Shown here: piece after piece, positions 35,672-45,263 of the stretch | How the letters are laid out: every line of letters begins with the position of its first letter | How positions within the stretch are numbered: the first letter of the stretch is position 1 | NCBI GenBank assembly: GCA_029203165.1 | Contig: CP119308.1 | Location: 1,054,001 to 1,118,000, forward strand | Reading direction: 5' to 3' | Source: Candidatus Microbacterium colombiense | GTDB lineage: Bacteria > Actinomycetota > Actinomycetes > Actinomycetales > Microbacteriaceae | Length of the DNA: 64,000 nucleotides | Translations under genes and position numbers: made by a program | The notes under the pieces: model-generated | What the model saw: the letters and a program-made list of their open reading frames with translations, nothing else | Told to the model about the DNA's origin: nothing | The model's database searches: none

Positions 35672-38600
35672 GTGCGGATCGACACCCTGGCCCAACGCGT
35701 CATCTGGAGCGCGAGCGACCTCAAGGCCGCTGCCGAGTGCGAGTTCGCATGGTGTCGCGCGATCGACGCCAAGCTGGGGCGTGTGCCCGCCGTGGAGGAG
35801 CCGGTCGATGCCACCCTCGCCCGTGCCGCACTGCTGGGAGACGTACATGAGCAGAACGTGCTGGCGCGCTACGTCGCCGACCTCGGCGACAGGGTGCATC
35901 AGATCGCGAAGGTGTCGTCGATCGATGTGGCGGCGCTCGGCTCCGCGGTGACCGAGACGGAAGACGCGCTGCGCTCCGATGCGCTCGTGGTCTTCCAGGC
36001 GGCGTTCGCCACCGAGGAGTTCGTCGGGTTCGCCGATTTCCTCCGGCGCGACGCCGACGGCCGGTGGAGGGTGCAGGACTCCAAGCTCGCCCGAAAGGCG
36101 CGCGTGACCGCGCTCATGCAGCTCGCGGCATATGTCGATCAGCTCGATCGTCTCGGGATCCCGCGATCCGACGAGGTCGACCTGATCCTGGGCGACAACA
36201 CGCTCAGCACGCACGCGGTCGACGACCTGCTGCCACTCTTCCAGGTGCGACGCGCGCGCCTGCGTGCCCTCATCGCTGATCGACGGGTCGACGACGCCTC
36301 GGCGGGAACGCCACTCGCCTGGGGCGACGGGCGTGGCGACCTCGACGTGGTCGCGTGCGGGCGCTGCGCCACCTGTGAGGAACAGGTCGTCGCTCATCGG
36401 GATCTGCTCATGGTGGCGCGCATGCGTCCCGTGCAACGCGCTCGTCTGCGCGCCGGCGGCATCGACACGATCGACGCTCTCGCCGTCGCGACGGCTGCGC
36501 CGGAGGGGATGAACCTCGACACCTTCGAGAACCTCCGGGCGCAGGCCAGGGTCCAACTCCGAGCCGATGCCGAAGACGCTCCCACCTACGACGTGCACTA
36601 TGCCGCCGCGATCCACACGTTGCCGGTCCCCAGCCGCGGAGACATCTTCTTCGACTTCGAAGGCGACCCGCTCTACACGGAGTCCGAGGCGGGGGCCGCC
36701 GCGCAGTGGGGCATCGACTACCTGTTCGGCTGGGTCGACAACGACGATCAGTACTCGGCGCTCTGGGCGCACACGTTCGCGGAAGAGCGACGCGCGTTCG
36801 AGACCTTCCTCGACTTCGTCGCCGCGCGTCGGGCGGCACACCCCGGGATGCACATCTACCACTACGCGCCCTACGAGACCTCGCACCTCGTGGCGATGGC
36901 TGCTCGTCATGGCGTCCGCGAGGGCGATGTCGACCGGCTTCTGCGCGAGGGCGTGTTCGTCGACCTCTACCCCCTGGTGCTGCGGACAGTGCGCGTGGGC
37001 TCGCGGTCGTATTCGATCAAGAAGCTCGAGCCGCTGTACATGGGTGCCGATGTGCGCACGAGCGACGTGCAGAAGGGTGACGATTCGATCGTCCAGTACG
37101 TCGCGGCGCGCGAGTTCGCGAGCGCGGGGGAGCAGTCCGAGGCCGACGCCGTGCTGGCGGATCTCGCCGACTACAACCGGTACGACTGCGTATCCACACG
37201 CAGGCTGCGCAATTGGTTGATCGAGATCGCTCGAGGCGAGGGGGTCTCGCCGGCGCCGCCTGATGCCACGGACGACGTCGTGTACGAGCCGTCGCCACGA
37301 TCGGTCGCCCTGCTCGCCGACGCCGAACGGGCGGTCGACGCCGGAGGCGACGGTCAGGTGCACCGTATCGCCGCTGCCGCCATCGACTATTTCCCGCGCG
37401 AGGCGAAGAGCTTCTGGGTCTCCCACTTCCAACGTCTCCGCGAGCCGGTGACGATGTGGGACGGCACGCGCGACGTGGTGAAGATCGACCGTGCCTCCTC
37501 GGCGGTCAGCCGGGAGTGGAGCGTCGCCGAAGGACGACGTGTCATGTCCCGCGACATCGAGATCCGTGGCGAGGTCTCTCCGGGAACCACCCTCGGCGCG
37601 GGAGCGCAGCCGTTCGCGCTCTACCCGGTGCCTGCGCCGTTCGACCTCGAGGTGCCGTCGCGGGCCGTTCACGTGCCGCACACGATCACCGTCACCGAGG
37701 TGCTCGACGACGGTTATCTCATCACGGAGACGGCCGTGCAGGGGCAGACCTGGGATGAGCTCCCTCTGGCACTGACGCCGGCTGCTCCGCCGAGGGTGGT
37801 GTCTCTGCAGGGAGCCATCGACGAATGGGCTGATGAGGTTCACGCGGCTGCCCCGGGGTTCCCGGGCGATGCGGCGACCGACATCCTCCGACGCGTCCCG
37901 CCGCGCACCGTGTCGGGTGCGGGACTGCCGGCCGCCGGCGACGACACGATCGCCGCGATCGTGCGTGGGGTCATCGATCTCGACCGGAGCTACCTCGCGG
38001 TGCAGGGGCCTCCCGGCACAGGCAAGACATACACCGGCTCGCAAGTCATCGCACGCCTGGTGAACGAGCACGGCTTCCGTGTCGGTGTCGTCGCGCAGTC
38101 GCACGCGATCATCGAGACGCTTCTCGAGCGGGTCGTCGCCGACGGCGTCGCGCCGGGGCAGGTGGGCAAGGCGCCGAAGGATCCCTCCGTCGATCCCTCG
38201 TACACGGCCATCCCGAAGAGCGGGATGGCGGCCTTCCTGGCCGAGCACAGTGGAGAAGGTGTCGTCGTCGGCGGCACCGCCTGGGACTTCAGCAACACCT
38301 CGCGCGTGGAGCGCGGAGGACTCGATCTGCTCGTGATCGACGAAGCCGGTCAGTTCTCACTCGCCTCGACGATCGCCGTGGCCGCGGGAGCGAAGCGCCT
38401 GTTGCTGCTCGGCGATCCGCAGCAGCTTCCCCAGGTGAGTCAAGGAGCGCACCCCGAGCCCGTCGACACCTCGGCACTCGGTTGGGTGATGGATGGCGAT
38501 GCCGTCATCGACCCCGCGTACGGTTATTTCCTCGCGCGGTCGTGGCGGATGCATCCGTTCGTGGCCACGGCCGTCTCCCGCCTCGCGTATGCGGGCCGTC

Positions 38601-39139
38601 TCGCCTCGGCGCCGGGTACCGATCGTCGATCCGTCGACGGCATCGACTCCGGTCTGCACATCGTGCCGCTGCGTCACCGGGGTAACGCCACGCAATCGCC
38701 GGAAGAGGCCGACGAGGTCGTTCGGCTCGTCGGCGACCTGATCGGGCGCACCTTCACAGACAACGACGACGCGGCAACGCAGCGCCCGCTCGGCCAGGAC
38801 GACATCATCGTCGTCACCCCCTACAACGCGCAGCGTCAGTTGGTGCTCGACGCCCTCGCCGCGGCGGGTTTCCCGGAAGTGCCGGTCGGCACGGTCGACA
38901 ACTTCCAGGGCAAGGAGGCGGTCGTGTCGATCACCTCTCTCGCGGCCTCGAGCGGCCGGGATGCTCCGCGAGGTCCGGAGTTCCTACTGCTGCAGAACAG
39001 GCTCAACGTCGCGATCTCCCGCGCACAGTGCGTCGCCTATCTCATCCACTCGCCGGCGCTGCTCGATGACCTGCCCTTCACGCCCGAAGGCGTGGCGCGA
39101 CTGAGTGCGTTCGCCCGGCTCGTCGGCGCGGTGGACTGA
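35672..39139 (+). CDS. TM0106-type RecB-like nuclease fused to an SF1 helicase
   Basis: An 1155-residue protein starting at GTG 35672 (GGAG upstream). N-terminal PD-(D/E)XK nuclease: FADF (about 120) and VQDSKLARKA (about 136). Cys23 plus a CGRCATC cluster (Cys229, 232, 235) resembles the four Cys of Cas4/Dna2/AddB iron-sulfur nucleases. An RNase H-like exonuclease domain follows (DIFFDFEGDP, Asp328 and Glu330). The C-terminal third is a superfamily 1 helicase: Walker A GPPGTGKTY near 776, DEAGQ near 889, GDPQQLPQ near 914, and late motifs TVDNFQGKEA and NVAISRA. It is probably a DNA-end or replication-repair enzyme. Confidence 0.9.
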   Translation: MRIDTLAQRVIWSASDLKAAAECEFAWCRAIDAKLGRVPAVEEPVDATLARAALLGDVHEQNVLARYVADLGDRVHQIAKVSSIDVAALGSAVTETEDALRSDALVVFQAAFATEEFVGFADFLRRDADGRWRVQDSKLARKARVTALMQLAAYVDQLDRLGIPRSDEVDLILGDNTLSTHAVDDLLPLFQVRRARLRALIADRRVDDASAGTPLAWGDGRGDLDVVACGRCATCEEQVVAHRDLLMVARMRPVQRARLRAGGIDTIDALAVATAAPEGMNLDTFENLRAQARVQLRADAEDAPTYDVHYAAAIHTLPVPSRGDIFFDFEGDPLYTESEAGAAAQWGIDYLFGWVDNDDQYSALWAHTFAEERRAFETFLDFVAARRAAHPGMHIYHYAPYETSHLVAMAARHGVREGDVDRLLREGVFVDLYPLVLRTVRVGSRSYSIKKLEPLYMGADVRTSDVQKGDDSIVQYVAAREFASAGEQSEADAVLADLADYNRYDCVSTRRLRNWLIEIARGEGVSPAPPDATDDVVYEPSPRSVALLADAERAVDAGGDGQVHRIAAAAIDYFPREAKSFWVSHFQRLREPVTMWDGTRDVVKIDRASSAVSREWSVAEGRRVMSRDIEIRGEVSPGTTLGAGAQPFALYPVPAPFDLEVPSRAVHVPHTITVTEVLDDGYLITETAVQGQTWDELPLALTPAAPPRVVSLQGAIDEWADEVHAAAPGFPGDAATDILRRVPPRTVSGAGLPAAGDDTIAAIVRGVIDLDRSYLAVQGPPGTGKTYTGSQVIARLVNEHGFRVGVVAQSHAIIETLLERVVADGVAPGQVGKAPKDPSVDPSYTAIPKSGMAAFLAEHSGEGVVVGGTAWDFSNTSRVERGGLDLLVIDEAGQFSLASTIAVAAGAKRLLLLGDPQQLPQVSQGAHPEPVDTSALGWVMDGDAVIDPAYGYFLARSWRMHPFVATAVSRLAYAGRLASAPGTDRRSVDGIDSGLHIVPLRHRGNATQSPEEADEVVRLVGDLIGRTFTDNDDAATQRPLGQDDIIVVTPYNAQRQLVLDALAAAGFPEVPVGTVDNFQGKEAVVSITSLAASSGRDAPRGPEFLLLQNRLNVAISRAQCVAYLIHSPALLDDLPFTPEGVARLSAFARLVGAVD

Positions 39140-39153
39140 ACGCGTGGTGGACT

Positions 39154-39230
39154 GAACGCGCGAAGAGAGAGAACGCGCGAAGAGAGAACGCGCGAAGAGA
39201 GAACGCGCGAAGAGAGAACGCCCGAAGAGA
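39154..39230. repeat. 15-bp tandem repeat, five copies
   Basis: Units of gaacgcgcgaagaga start at 39154, 39171, 39186, 39201 and 39216. The first is followed by 2 extra bases and the last carries cgcccg. A separate direct repeat GTGGACTGAACGCG (39131-39144 and 39148-39161) duplicates the end of the nuclease-helicase gene. The array fills the space between this gene and upp and codes for nothing supported. Confidence 0.9.
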
Positions 39231-39234
39231 AGAC

Positions 39235-39867
39235 TCAGGCCGTGCCGTAGAGGCGGTCGCCGGCATCGCCGAGGCCGGGAACGATGTAGCCCTTCTCGTT
39301 GAGGCGCTCGTCGAGCGCTCCGAGCACGAGCGTGACATCGCGGTCTCCGACCAGAGCCTCGATCGCCGCGACGCCCTCCGGCGTTCCGAGCAGGCAGATC
39401 GCGGTCACGTCTTTGGCTCCTCGGTCGAAGAGGAACTGGATCGCCACTGCGAGCGATCCCCCGGTGGCGAGCATCGGGTCGATGGCGAAGCACTGCCGGT
39501 CGCTGAGGTCGTCGGGAAGACGCTCGGCGTAGGTGGTCGGCTGGAAGGTCTCCTCGTCGCGGACCATCCCGAGGAACCCGACCTCGGCGGTCGGGAGAAG
39601 CTTCACGAGGCCTTCGAGCATGCCGAGACCGGCACGCAGGATCGGAACGACGATCGGGCGCGGCTCCGAGATCTTCACGCCCATCGTCGTCGTCACGGGG
39701 GTCGTGATCTCGATCGGGCTGACCTTCACGTTGCGGGTCGCCTCGTAGGCGAGAAGTGTCACCAGCTCCTCGGTCAGCTGTCGGAACACCGGCGACGGGG
39801 TGCGCACATCGCGCAGCACCGAGAGCTTGTGGGTGATGAGGGGGTGGTCGGCGACGTGAACACGCAT
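39235..39867 (-). CDS. upp: Uracil phosphoribosyltransferase
   Basis: A 210-residue salvage enzyme making UMP from uracil and PRPP. It shows the family start MRVHVADHPLITHKLSVLRD, PILRAGLGM, the PRPP loop in DPMLATGGSLA, and the uracil-binding end YIVPGLGDAGDRLYGT. Length agrees with bacterial Upp. It is divergent from tadA. Confidence 0.96.
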   Translation of the reverse strand: MRVHVADHPLITHKLSVLRDVRTPSPVFRQLTEELVTLLAYEATRNVKVSPIEITTPVTTTMGVKISEPRPIVVPILRAGLGMLEGLVKLLPTAEVGFLGMVRDEETFQPTTYAERLPDDLSDRQCFAIDPMLATGGSLAVAIQFLFDRGAKDVTAICLLGTPEGVAAIEALVGDRDVTLVLGALDERLNEKGYIVPGLGDAGDRLYGTA

Positions 39868-39960
39868 GGTTACAGGCTAATGCGCGATGCCGTCCGGCAC
39901 GACATCGGAATCGTTCCAGCGGTGACCCCGGTGGACGGGGTGCTGTCGTAGGCTCGACGC

Positions 39961-40416
39961 ATGACCGACGCCGATGCTTTCGCGATGCGCCGAGCGCTCG
40001 AGCTGGCTGCAGAAGCGTCGGCGGCGTCGGAGATCCCGGTGGGCGCCGTGGTGGTCGATCACGTGGGCCGCATCATCGCCGAGGGGCGCAACACCCGCGA
40101 GGAGACCCACGACCCCACCGGTCACGCCGAGGTGGAGGCTCTGCGGCGAGCGGCGGCATCCGTCGGGTCCTGGAATCTCGACGGCCACACACTGGTCGTC
40201 ACCCTCGAGCCGTGCATCATGTGCGCCGGCGCGATCCTGCAGGCTCGAATCGGTCGGGTCGTGTTCGGCGCCTGGGACGACAAGGCCGGGGCTGCCGGGT
40301 CGATGTACGACCTGCTCCGAGACCGACGCCTGCCCTACCGAGCCGAGGTCATCGGGGGAGTCGACGCCGAGGCATCGACCGCCCTGTTGCGCGACTTCTT
40401 CACGTCGCGCCGCTGA
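39961..40416 (+). CDS. tadA: tRNA adenosine(34) deaminase
   Basis: A 151-residue zinc deaminase with HAEVEAL (zinc His55, catalytic Glu57) and PCIMCAG (zinc Cys85 and Cys88). It converts A34 of tRNA-Arg(ACG) to inosine. The end LLRDFFTSRR is typical of TadA. The stop abuts the stop of the convergent CDF gene. Confidence 0.95.
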   Translation: MTDADAFAMRRALELAAEASAASEIPVGAVVVDHVGRIIAEGRNTREETHDPTGHAEVEALRRAAASVGSWNLDGHTLVVTLEPCIMCAGAILQARIGRVVFGAWDDKAGAAGSMYDLLRDRRLPYRAEVIGGVDAEASTALLRDFFTSRR

Positions 40417-41388
40417 TCAGTCCGACGACTTGAGCACGAACACGTCGGTCGACGGCTCGGGGTCGATCGCCGGGCGGTACACGTCCGGCTCGATGTAGAC
40501 GACGCGGGCGACCGGCACGGCCTCGCGGATGCGGGCCTCGATCTCGTCGATGTCGTCGGCCGCTTCCCTGACCGTCTTGTCGGAGGTGAGAGCGACCTTC
40601 GCTGCGACCAGCAGCTCGTCGGGACCGAGATACAGCGTCTTCATGTGGATCAGCTTCTCGACCTCGGGGCCGGCGTTGATCGCATCCACGATCCGGTCGT
40701 GGTCCGCCGATGTCGCGCCCTCGCCCACGAGCAGGCTCTTCGTCTCGATGCCGAGCACGATGGCGATCAGCACGAGGAGCACGCCGATCATGAGCGTGCC
40801 GAGCGCGTCGAACACGGAGTTGCCCGTGATCACGGTCAGGCTGACGCCGAGGAGCGCGAAGGTGAGACCGGTGAGGGCCCCGACGTCTTCCAGCAGCACG
40901 ACGGGCAGCTCCGGGGCCTTGGAGCGTCGGATGAACGACACCCACGACTGCCCCTTCTCCCGCTCGCGGTTGCTCTCCTTGACGGCTGTGCGTAGCGAGA
41001 ACGATTCGAGGCCGATCGCGATCACCAGCACGACGATCGGGAGCCACCACCAGGTGGGATCGAGCTCGTGCGGATCACGCAGCTTCTCGATGCCCTCGTA
41101 GATCGCGAAGAGTCCACCGACCGAGAACAGGATGATCGATACGACGAAGGCGTACACGTAGCGCTCACGACCGTAGCCGAACGGGTGTGAGCGGTCGGCT
41201 TCACGCTTCGCCTTGCGTCCGCCCAGCATGAGGAGCAGCTGATTGCCGGAGTCGGCCACCGAGTGGATCGCCTCGGCGAGCATCGAGGCCGAGCCGGAGA
41301 GCGCCCAGGCGATGAACTTCGCGATCGCGATGCCGAGGTTCGCCAGGAACGCCGCGACGATGGCCTTGTTGCCTCCGGATGCACTCAT
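40417..41388 (-). CDS. Cation diffusion facilitator transporter
   Basis: A 323-residue CDF protein. Six helices carry the metal-site pattern MLAEAIHSVADSGNQ in helix 2, and a cytoplasmic beta-alpha domain follows (about 220-310). The HPFGYGRERY loop is typical of the FieF-like branch found next to proC in actinobacteria. It exports divalent cations by proton exchange. Unlike the CDF at 5727, it has the full C-terminal domain and no His run. Confidence 0.9.
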   Translation of the reverse strand: MSASGGNKAIVAAFLANLGIAIAKFIAWALSGSASMLAEAIHSVADSGNQLLLMLGGRKAKREADRSHPFGYGRERYVYAFVVSIILFSVGGLFAIYEGIEKLRDPHELDPTWWWLPIVVLVIAIGLESFSLRTAVKESNREREKGQSWVSFIRRSKAPELPVVLLEDVGALTGLTFALLGVSLTVITGNSVFDALGTLMIGVLLVLIAIVLGIETKSLLVGEGATSADHDRIVDAINAGPEVEKLIHMKTLYLGPDELLVAAKVALTSDKTVREAADDIDEIEARIREAVPVARVVYIEPDVYRPAIDPEPSTDVFVLKSSD

Positions 41389-41447
41389 GATCCGAGTCTA
41401 GAACCGCTCTCGATCCGATGCGGGGGAGCCCGCCGTAGGATGACGAC

Positions 41448-42287
41448 ATGGCTGATTCCCTCCCCGCTCTCGCGTTCCTCGGTGCCGGTTCGATGGGAGG
41501 GGCGATCCTCCGCGGTGTCGTGGCGTCCGGCATCGCGGTCGAGGGTGGGATCACCGCGACCAACCGCACCGCTGCGAAGGCCGAGTCGCTCGCCGACCTC
41601 GATGGCGTCACCAGCATCGCGCTCGAAACGCAGCCTTCCGGCAGCGCGGATGCCGCGGCCGGTGCGCGGATCATCCTCGTCGGGGTGAAGCCGGCCATGG
41701 TGCCGGAACTGCTGCGTGAGATCGCTCCGCGACTGGCCGCAGACGCGATCGTGGTCAGCCTCGCCGCGGGCGTCACGCTGCAGACCTTCGCCGACAATCT
41801 CGGTCCCGATGTCCGGGTCATCCGCTCGATGCCCAACACCCCCTCCACGATCCGCAAGGGTGTGACCGGACTCGCCGCGGGTGCGGCAGCGAGCGCCGAG
41901 GACCTCGCCCTCGTGCGGCGGTTGTTCGAGACCGTCGGCGTCGTGATCGAGGTTCCGGAATCGCAGATCGATGCACTCTCCACGATCTCGGGATCCGGTC
42001 CCGCTTACGTCTTCCTGCTGATCGAGGAATGGACGAAGGTCGGTGTCTCGCTCGGCTTCAGCGAGGAGGATGCACGCGTCATGGCGGAGCAGACCTTCAT
42101 CGGCTCGACGGCCCTGCTCGAGGTGTCCGGTGAGACGCCTACCGAGATGCGTCGACGCGTCACGAGCCCCAAGGGCACCACCGAGCGTGCGATCGCCGTG
42201 TTGCAGGACGCGAACCTCGCCGACACGTTCGCCGAGGCATCGGCGGCGGCGCTCGCGAGGAACAGAGAGCTCGCCGAGGGGAAGTGA
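41448..42287 (+). CDS. proC: Pyrroline-5-carboxylate reductase
   Basis: The 279-residue enzyme has the dinucleotide motif FLGAGSMGGAI, VIRSMPNTPSTIRKG, the substrate region SGSGPAYVFLLIE and the C-terminal VTSPKGTTERAIAVL. It makes proline from pyrroline-5-carboxylate with NAD(P)H. The start lies 60 nt from the divergent CDF gene. Confidence 0.96.
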   Translation: MADSLPALAFLGAGSMGGAILRGVVASGIAVEGGITATNRTAAKAESLADLDGVTSIALETQPSGSADAAAGARIILVGVKPAMVPELLREIAPRLAADAIVVSLAAGVTLQTFADNLGPDVRVIRSMPNTPSTIRKGVTGLAAGAAASAEDLALVRRLFETVGVVIEVPESQIDALSTISGSGPAYVFLLIEEWTKVGVSLGFSEEDARVMAEQTFIGSTALLEVSGETPTEMRRRVTSPKGTTERAIAVLQDANLADTFAEASAAALARNRELAEGK

Positions 42288-42290
42288 CGC

Positions 42291-42578
42291 GTGCGGCTGC
42301 ACATCGTCGGTGAGGTGTGGTTCTGGCGCGGACCGGCGCCCTTCCACTTCGTGACCGTGCCGCCGGCCGAGAGCGAGATGATCCACGAGGTCGCGCCCGT
42401 GGTGACGTACGGCTGGGGCATGATCCCCGCGAGCGTCACGATCGGCGAGACGAGCGTGACGACGGCGTTGTGGCCGAAGGACGGCGGCTACATCGTGCCG
42501 ATCAAGAAGGTGTTGCAGGACCGCGAGGGTATCGGCATCGATGATGTCGTGGAGATCGTCCTGGACATCGACGCCTGA
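42291..42578 (+). CDS. DUF1905-domain protein
   Basis: A 95-residue protein with VWFWRGPAPFHFVTVP and YGWGMIPASVTIG, characteristic of the DUF1905 beta-barrel. It starts 3 nt after the proC stop, so it is cotranscribed. The family has no established function. Confidence 0.87.
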   Translation: MRLHIVGEVWFWRGPAPFHFVTVPPAESEMIHEVAPVVTYGWGMIPASVTIGETSVTTALWPKDGGYIVPIKKVLQDREGIGIDDVVEIVLDIDA

Positions 42579-42596
42579 TCCGGTGTCTCTGCGGCG

Positions 42597-43268
42597 TCAG
42601 CGATCCAGGGCCGCGAAGCGCTCGATGTCGCTGTTGGTCCCCGACACGATGATGAGGTCGTGGTTGGTGACGATCGTGTTCGCCTCGGCGTAACGGAACG
42701 GCTTGCCGGGGCTCTTCACGCCGACCACGGTCACCTTGTACTTCGTCCGCACACCGGACTCGTTCAGTCCGACGCCGCGGATGAACTTCGGCGGGTACAT
42801 CTTGGCGAGGACGAAGTCGTCGTCGAAGCGGATGAAGTCGAGCATCCGTCCGCTCACCAGGTGCGCGACGCGCTCGCCGGCTTCGCGCTCCGGGTAGATC
42901 ACGTGGTTCGCGCCGACGCGGGCGAGGATCTTGCCGTGCGACTGCGACACCGCCTTGGCCCAGATCTGCGGCACCTTCAGGTCGACGAGGTTCGCGGTGA
43001 TGAGCACTGAGGCCTCGATCGAGGATCCCACGGCCACGACGGCGACCTGGAAGTCCTGCGCCCCGATCTGGCGGAGTGCGTCGATGTTCTTCGCATCGGC
43101 CTGCACGGTGTGCGTGACCCGGTCGGACCACTTCTGCACGAGCTCGAGGTTGCCGTCGATCGCGAGGACTTCGCGATCGAGGCGGTCGAGCTCGCCGGCG
43201 CAGGCGGCGCCGAAGCGTCCGAGGCCGATGACGAGTACGGGAGCGTCGCCCCGGAGCACTTCAACCAA
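42597..43268 (-). CDS. Potassium channel gating protein (KtrA/TrkA, RCK)
   Basis: A 223-residue cytosolic regulator. The RCK_N domain has the nucleotide-binding LVIGLGRFGAACAGELD and ATP/NAD acidic end AIDGN. An RCK_C domain covers about 140-220. Such rings gate the Ktr/Trk channel in response to nucleotides. Its start overlaps the end of the channel gene by 8 nt, so the two form one K+ uptake operon. Confidence 0.92.
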   Translation of the reverse strand: MVEVLRGDAPVLVIGLGRFGAACAGELDRLDREVLAIDGNLELVQKWSDRVTHTVQADAKNIDALRQIGAQDFQVAVVAVGSSIEASVLITANLVDLKVPQIWAKAVSQSHGKILARVGANHVIYPEREAGERVAHLVSGRMLDFIRFDDDFVLAKMYPPKFIRGVGLNESGVRTKYKVTVVGVKSPGKPFRYAEANTIVTNHDLIIVSGTNSDIERFAALDR

Positions 43269-44691
43269 CGATCGGCCTTTCCACGGGCAGCGAGTAATAC
43301 TGCGATCGCGAGGTCGCGGCGACTGCCGCGGCGAGTGTCACTGTACCAATGCGGCCCATGAAGATGGTGGCCGCGAGAACGTAGGATCCGGCATCCGGAA
43401 GGTCGGCGGTCAAGCCCGTCGACAGGCCCACCGTCGCGAATGCGGAGATCACGTCGAACAGCACATGGCTGATGTCGGCCTTCGTGATCTGGGCGATGAT
43501 GATCGTCGACAGGGCGACGATCGTCGCTCCCCACGCCACGACGCTGAGGGCGACGCGTTGCACATCGCTCGGGATGCGGCGGCCGAACACCTCGACGGAT
43601 TGGCGGCCCTTCGCCTCCGACCACACGGCGATCGCGAGAACGGCGAGAGTGGTGACCTTGATGCCGCCGGCGGTGGATGCCGAGCCGCCGCCGACGAACA
43701 TCAGCATGCTCGCCGCGACGAGCGATGAACCGTTCAGATCGGACATGTCGATCACATTGAAGCCGCCGGAGCGTGTCATCGCCGAGAGGAAGAACGCCTG
43801 GAACGTGGTGTCGCCGGCATCCATCGATCCGAAGGTCTTGGGGTTGGCGTACTCCAGCACGAGGAAGACGACCGCGCCGAGCACGAACAGCAGCACGGTC
43901 GTGACGAGGGTGAGCTTGGAGTGCAGCGACCAGCGCTTCACGTGCCAGACGTGTTTGGCCAGCGTGTAGATCACGGGGAAGCCGATGCTGCCGAGGAACA
44001 CGCCCACCATCAGCAGCGACAGCACGAGATAGTCGTCGGCGAACACGGCGACGCCGCCGTCATTGGGCGCGAATCCTGTGTTGGTGAACGCCATGGCGGC
44101 GAAGTACGGCGCCTCCCACAGGGCGGCGATCGGGTCGACCTTCGCCATGACCAGCGATGGATACAGCAGCACGGCGAGCGCGCCCTCGATGATGAGGGAC
44201 GAGATGGCGACGGTGCGCAGCAGCTGGCCGACCTCTCCCAGCCGCACGGTCTGGCTCTCGTTGACCACGCCGCCGTGGGCGCGGAGGGGGTTCGTGTCGC
44301 CGGCTGCCATGAGCTTCGCGCGCAGCCCGAGACGCTTCGAGATCACCATTCCCATGAGTGACGCGAGCGTGAGCACCCCGAGACCGCCGATGTTCACGCC
44401 GATGAAGATCAGCACGTGACCGAAGGGGGACCAGTGGTTCGCCATGTCGACGGTGGCGAGGCCGGTGACGCAGATCGTCGACACCGCGGTGAAGAGGGCA
44501 TCACTCAGCGGTGTGACGGTGCGTGACGCCGAGGAGATCGGCAGAGACAGCAGCACGGTGAACACCAGGATGAGCAGCGCGAAGATGACGATCGCGAAGC
44601 GCGAGGGGGAGGAGGTGATGATGTGCTTCGCACGAGAGGCGGCATCGCGCATGCGGTGTCTGGGGGAGGACGCCGAAACCATGCCCGACAT
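43261..44691 (-). CDS. Potassium channel subunit (KtrB/TrkH)
   Basis: A 476-residue membrane protein with four M1-P-M2 modules. Selectivity-filter-like loops are visible as TAVSTICVTGLATVD, FTNTGFAPNDG, MTRSGGFNVIDM and FATVGLSTGLT. It conducts K+ inward and is gated by the RCK protein encoded just downstream. The N-terminal 30 residues are basic and cytosolic. Confidence 0.93.
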   Translation of the reverse strand: MSGMVSASSPRHRMRDAASRAKHIITSSPSRFAIVIFALLILVFTVLLSLPISSASRTVTPLSDALFTAVSTICVTGLATVDMANHWSPFGHVLIFIGVNIGGLGVLTLASLMGMVISKRLGLRAKLMAAGDTNPLRAHGGVVNESQTVRLGEVGQLLRTVAISSLIIEGALAVLLYPSLVMAKVDPIAALWEAPYFAAMAFTNTGFAPNDGGVAVFADDYLVLSLLMVGVFLGSIGFPVIYTLAKHVWHVKRWSLHSKLTLVTTVLLFVLGAVVFLVLEYANPKTFGSMDAGDTTFQAFFLSAMTRSGGFNVIDMSDLNGSSLVAASMLMFVGGGSASTAGGIKVTTLAVLAIAVWSEAKGRQSVEVFGRRIPSDVQRVALSVVAWGATIVALSTIIIAQITKADISHVLFDVISAFATVGLSTGLTADLPDAGSYVLAATIFMGRIGTVTLAAAVAATSRSQYYSLPVERPIVG

Positions 44692-44795
44692 CTCATCCCC
44701 TTCCGTGCGTCTCCGACCGGTTCCCCCGGTCGCGCGGCGCCTATCGCCGAGCCTTCGTCATGGTACTCCGTGCCGGGGGCGACTACCCTGAACTC

Positions 44796-45212
44796 ATGAC
44801 GGACATCTTCGACGTGATCGCAGACGGTACGAGGCGCGACATCCTCCAGCTCCTGCTGCGACGCACGGCCGAAGGAGACGCCGGCACGAGCGTGAGCCAC
44901 ATCGTGGCCGATCTGGGCATCAGTCAGCCCACCGTGTCGAAGCATCTGAAGGTGTTGCGCGACGCCGAGCTGGTCACCGTGCGCGAAGACGGCCAGCGCC
45001 GTTTCTACAGCCTCGCCGTGGAACCGCTCGAGATCGTCGACGATTGGCTGGTGCCGTTCCTCGTCGACGCGTTCGGTGATGACGCTCCCGACATCGAGTA
45101 CCCGGTCATGCCGTTGCCTGAGGGCGCGACCCACGCTGCGGAGGCGGTCGGACGCGCCGCGGCATCCGCCAAGCATGTGGTCGCGACCGCACTCAAGCGC
45201 CTCGGCGCCTGA
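44796..45212 (+). CDS. ArsR-family regulator
   Basis: A 138-residue winged-helix protein: IFDVIADGTRRDILQLLL at the start, recognition helix QPTVSKHLKVL, and wing VREDGQRRFYSL. It lacks metal-binding Cys pairs. TACCCT lies about 6 nt before the ATG at 44796, so translation is probably leaderless. This class is frequent near cell-wall and transport genes in Microbacteriaceae; the target is unknown, perhaps the divergent potassium operon. Confidence 0.85.
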   Translation: MTDIFDVIADGTRRDILQLLLRRTAEGDAGTSVSHIVADLGISQPTVSKHLKVLRDAELVTVREDGQRRFYSLAVEPLEIVDDWLVPFLVDAFGDDAPDIEYPVMPLPEGATHAAEAVGRAAASAKHVVATALKRLGA

Positions 45213-45263
45213 GTTGTTCCGCTGCGCCGGGAGCAGAAGCGGCAGCTTAGCCATTTCGCTAAT

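Noticed and set aside
35639..38248. An 869-residue open frame antisense to the nuclease-helicase gene
   Set aside because: A GC-driven shadow with low-complexity Arg/His/Glu content, while the sense frame has clear catalytic motifs.
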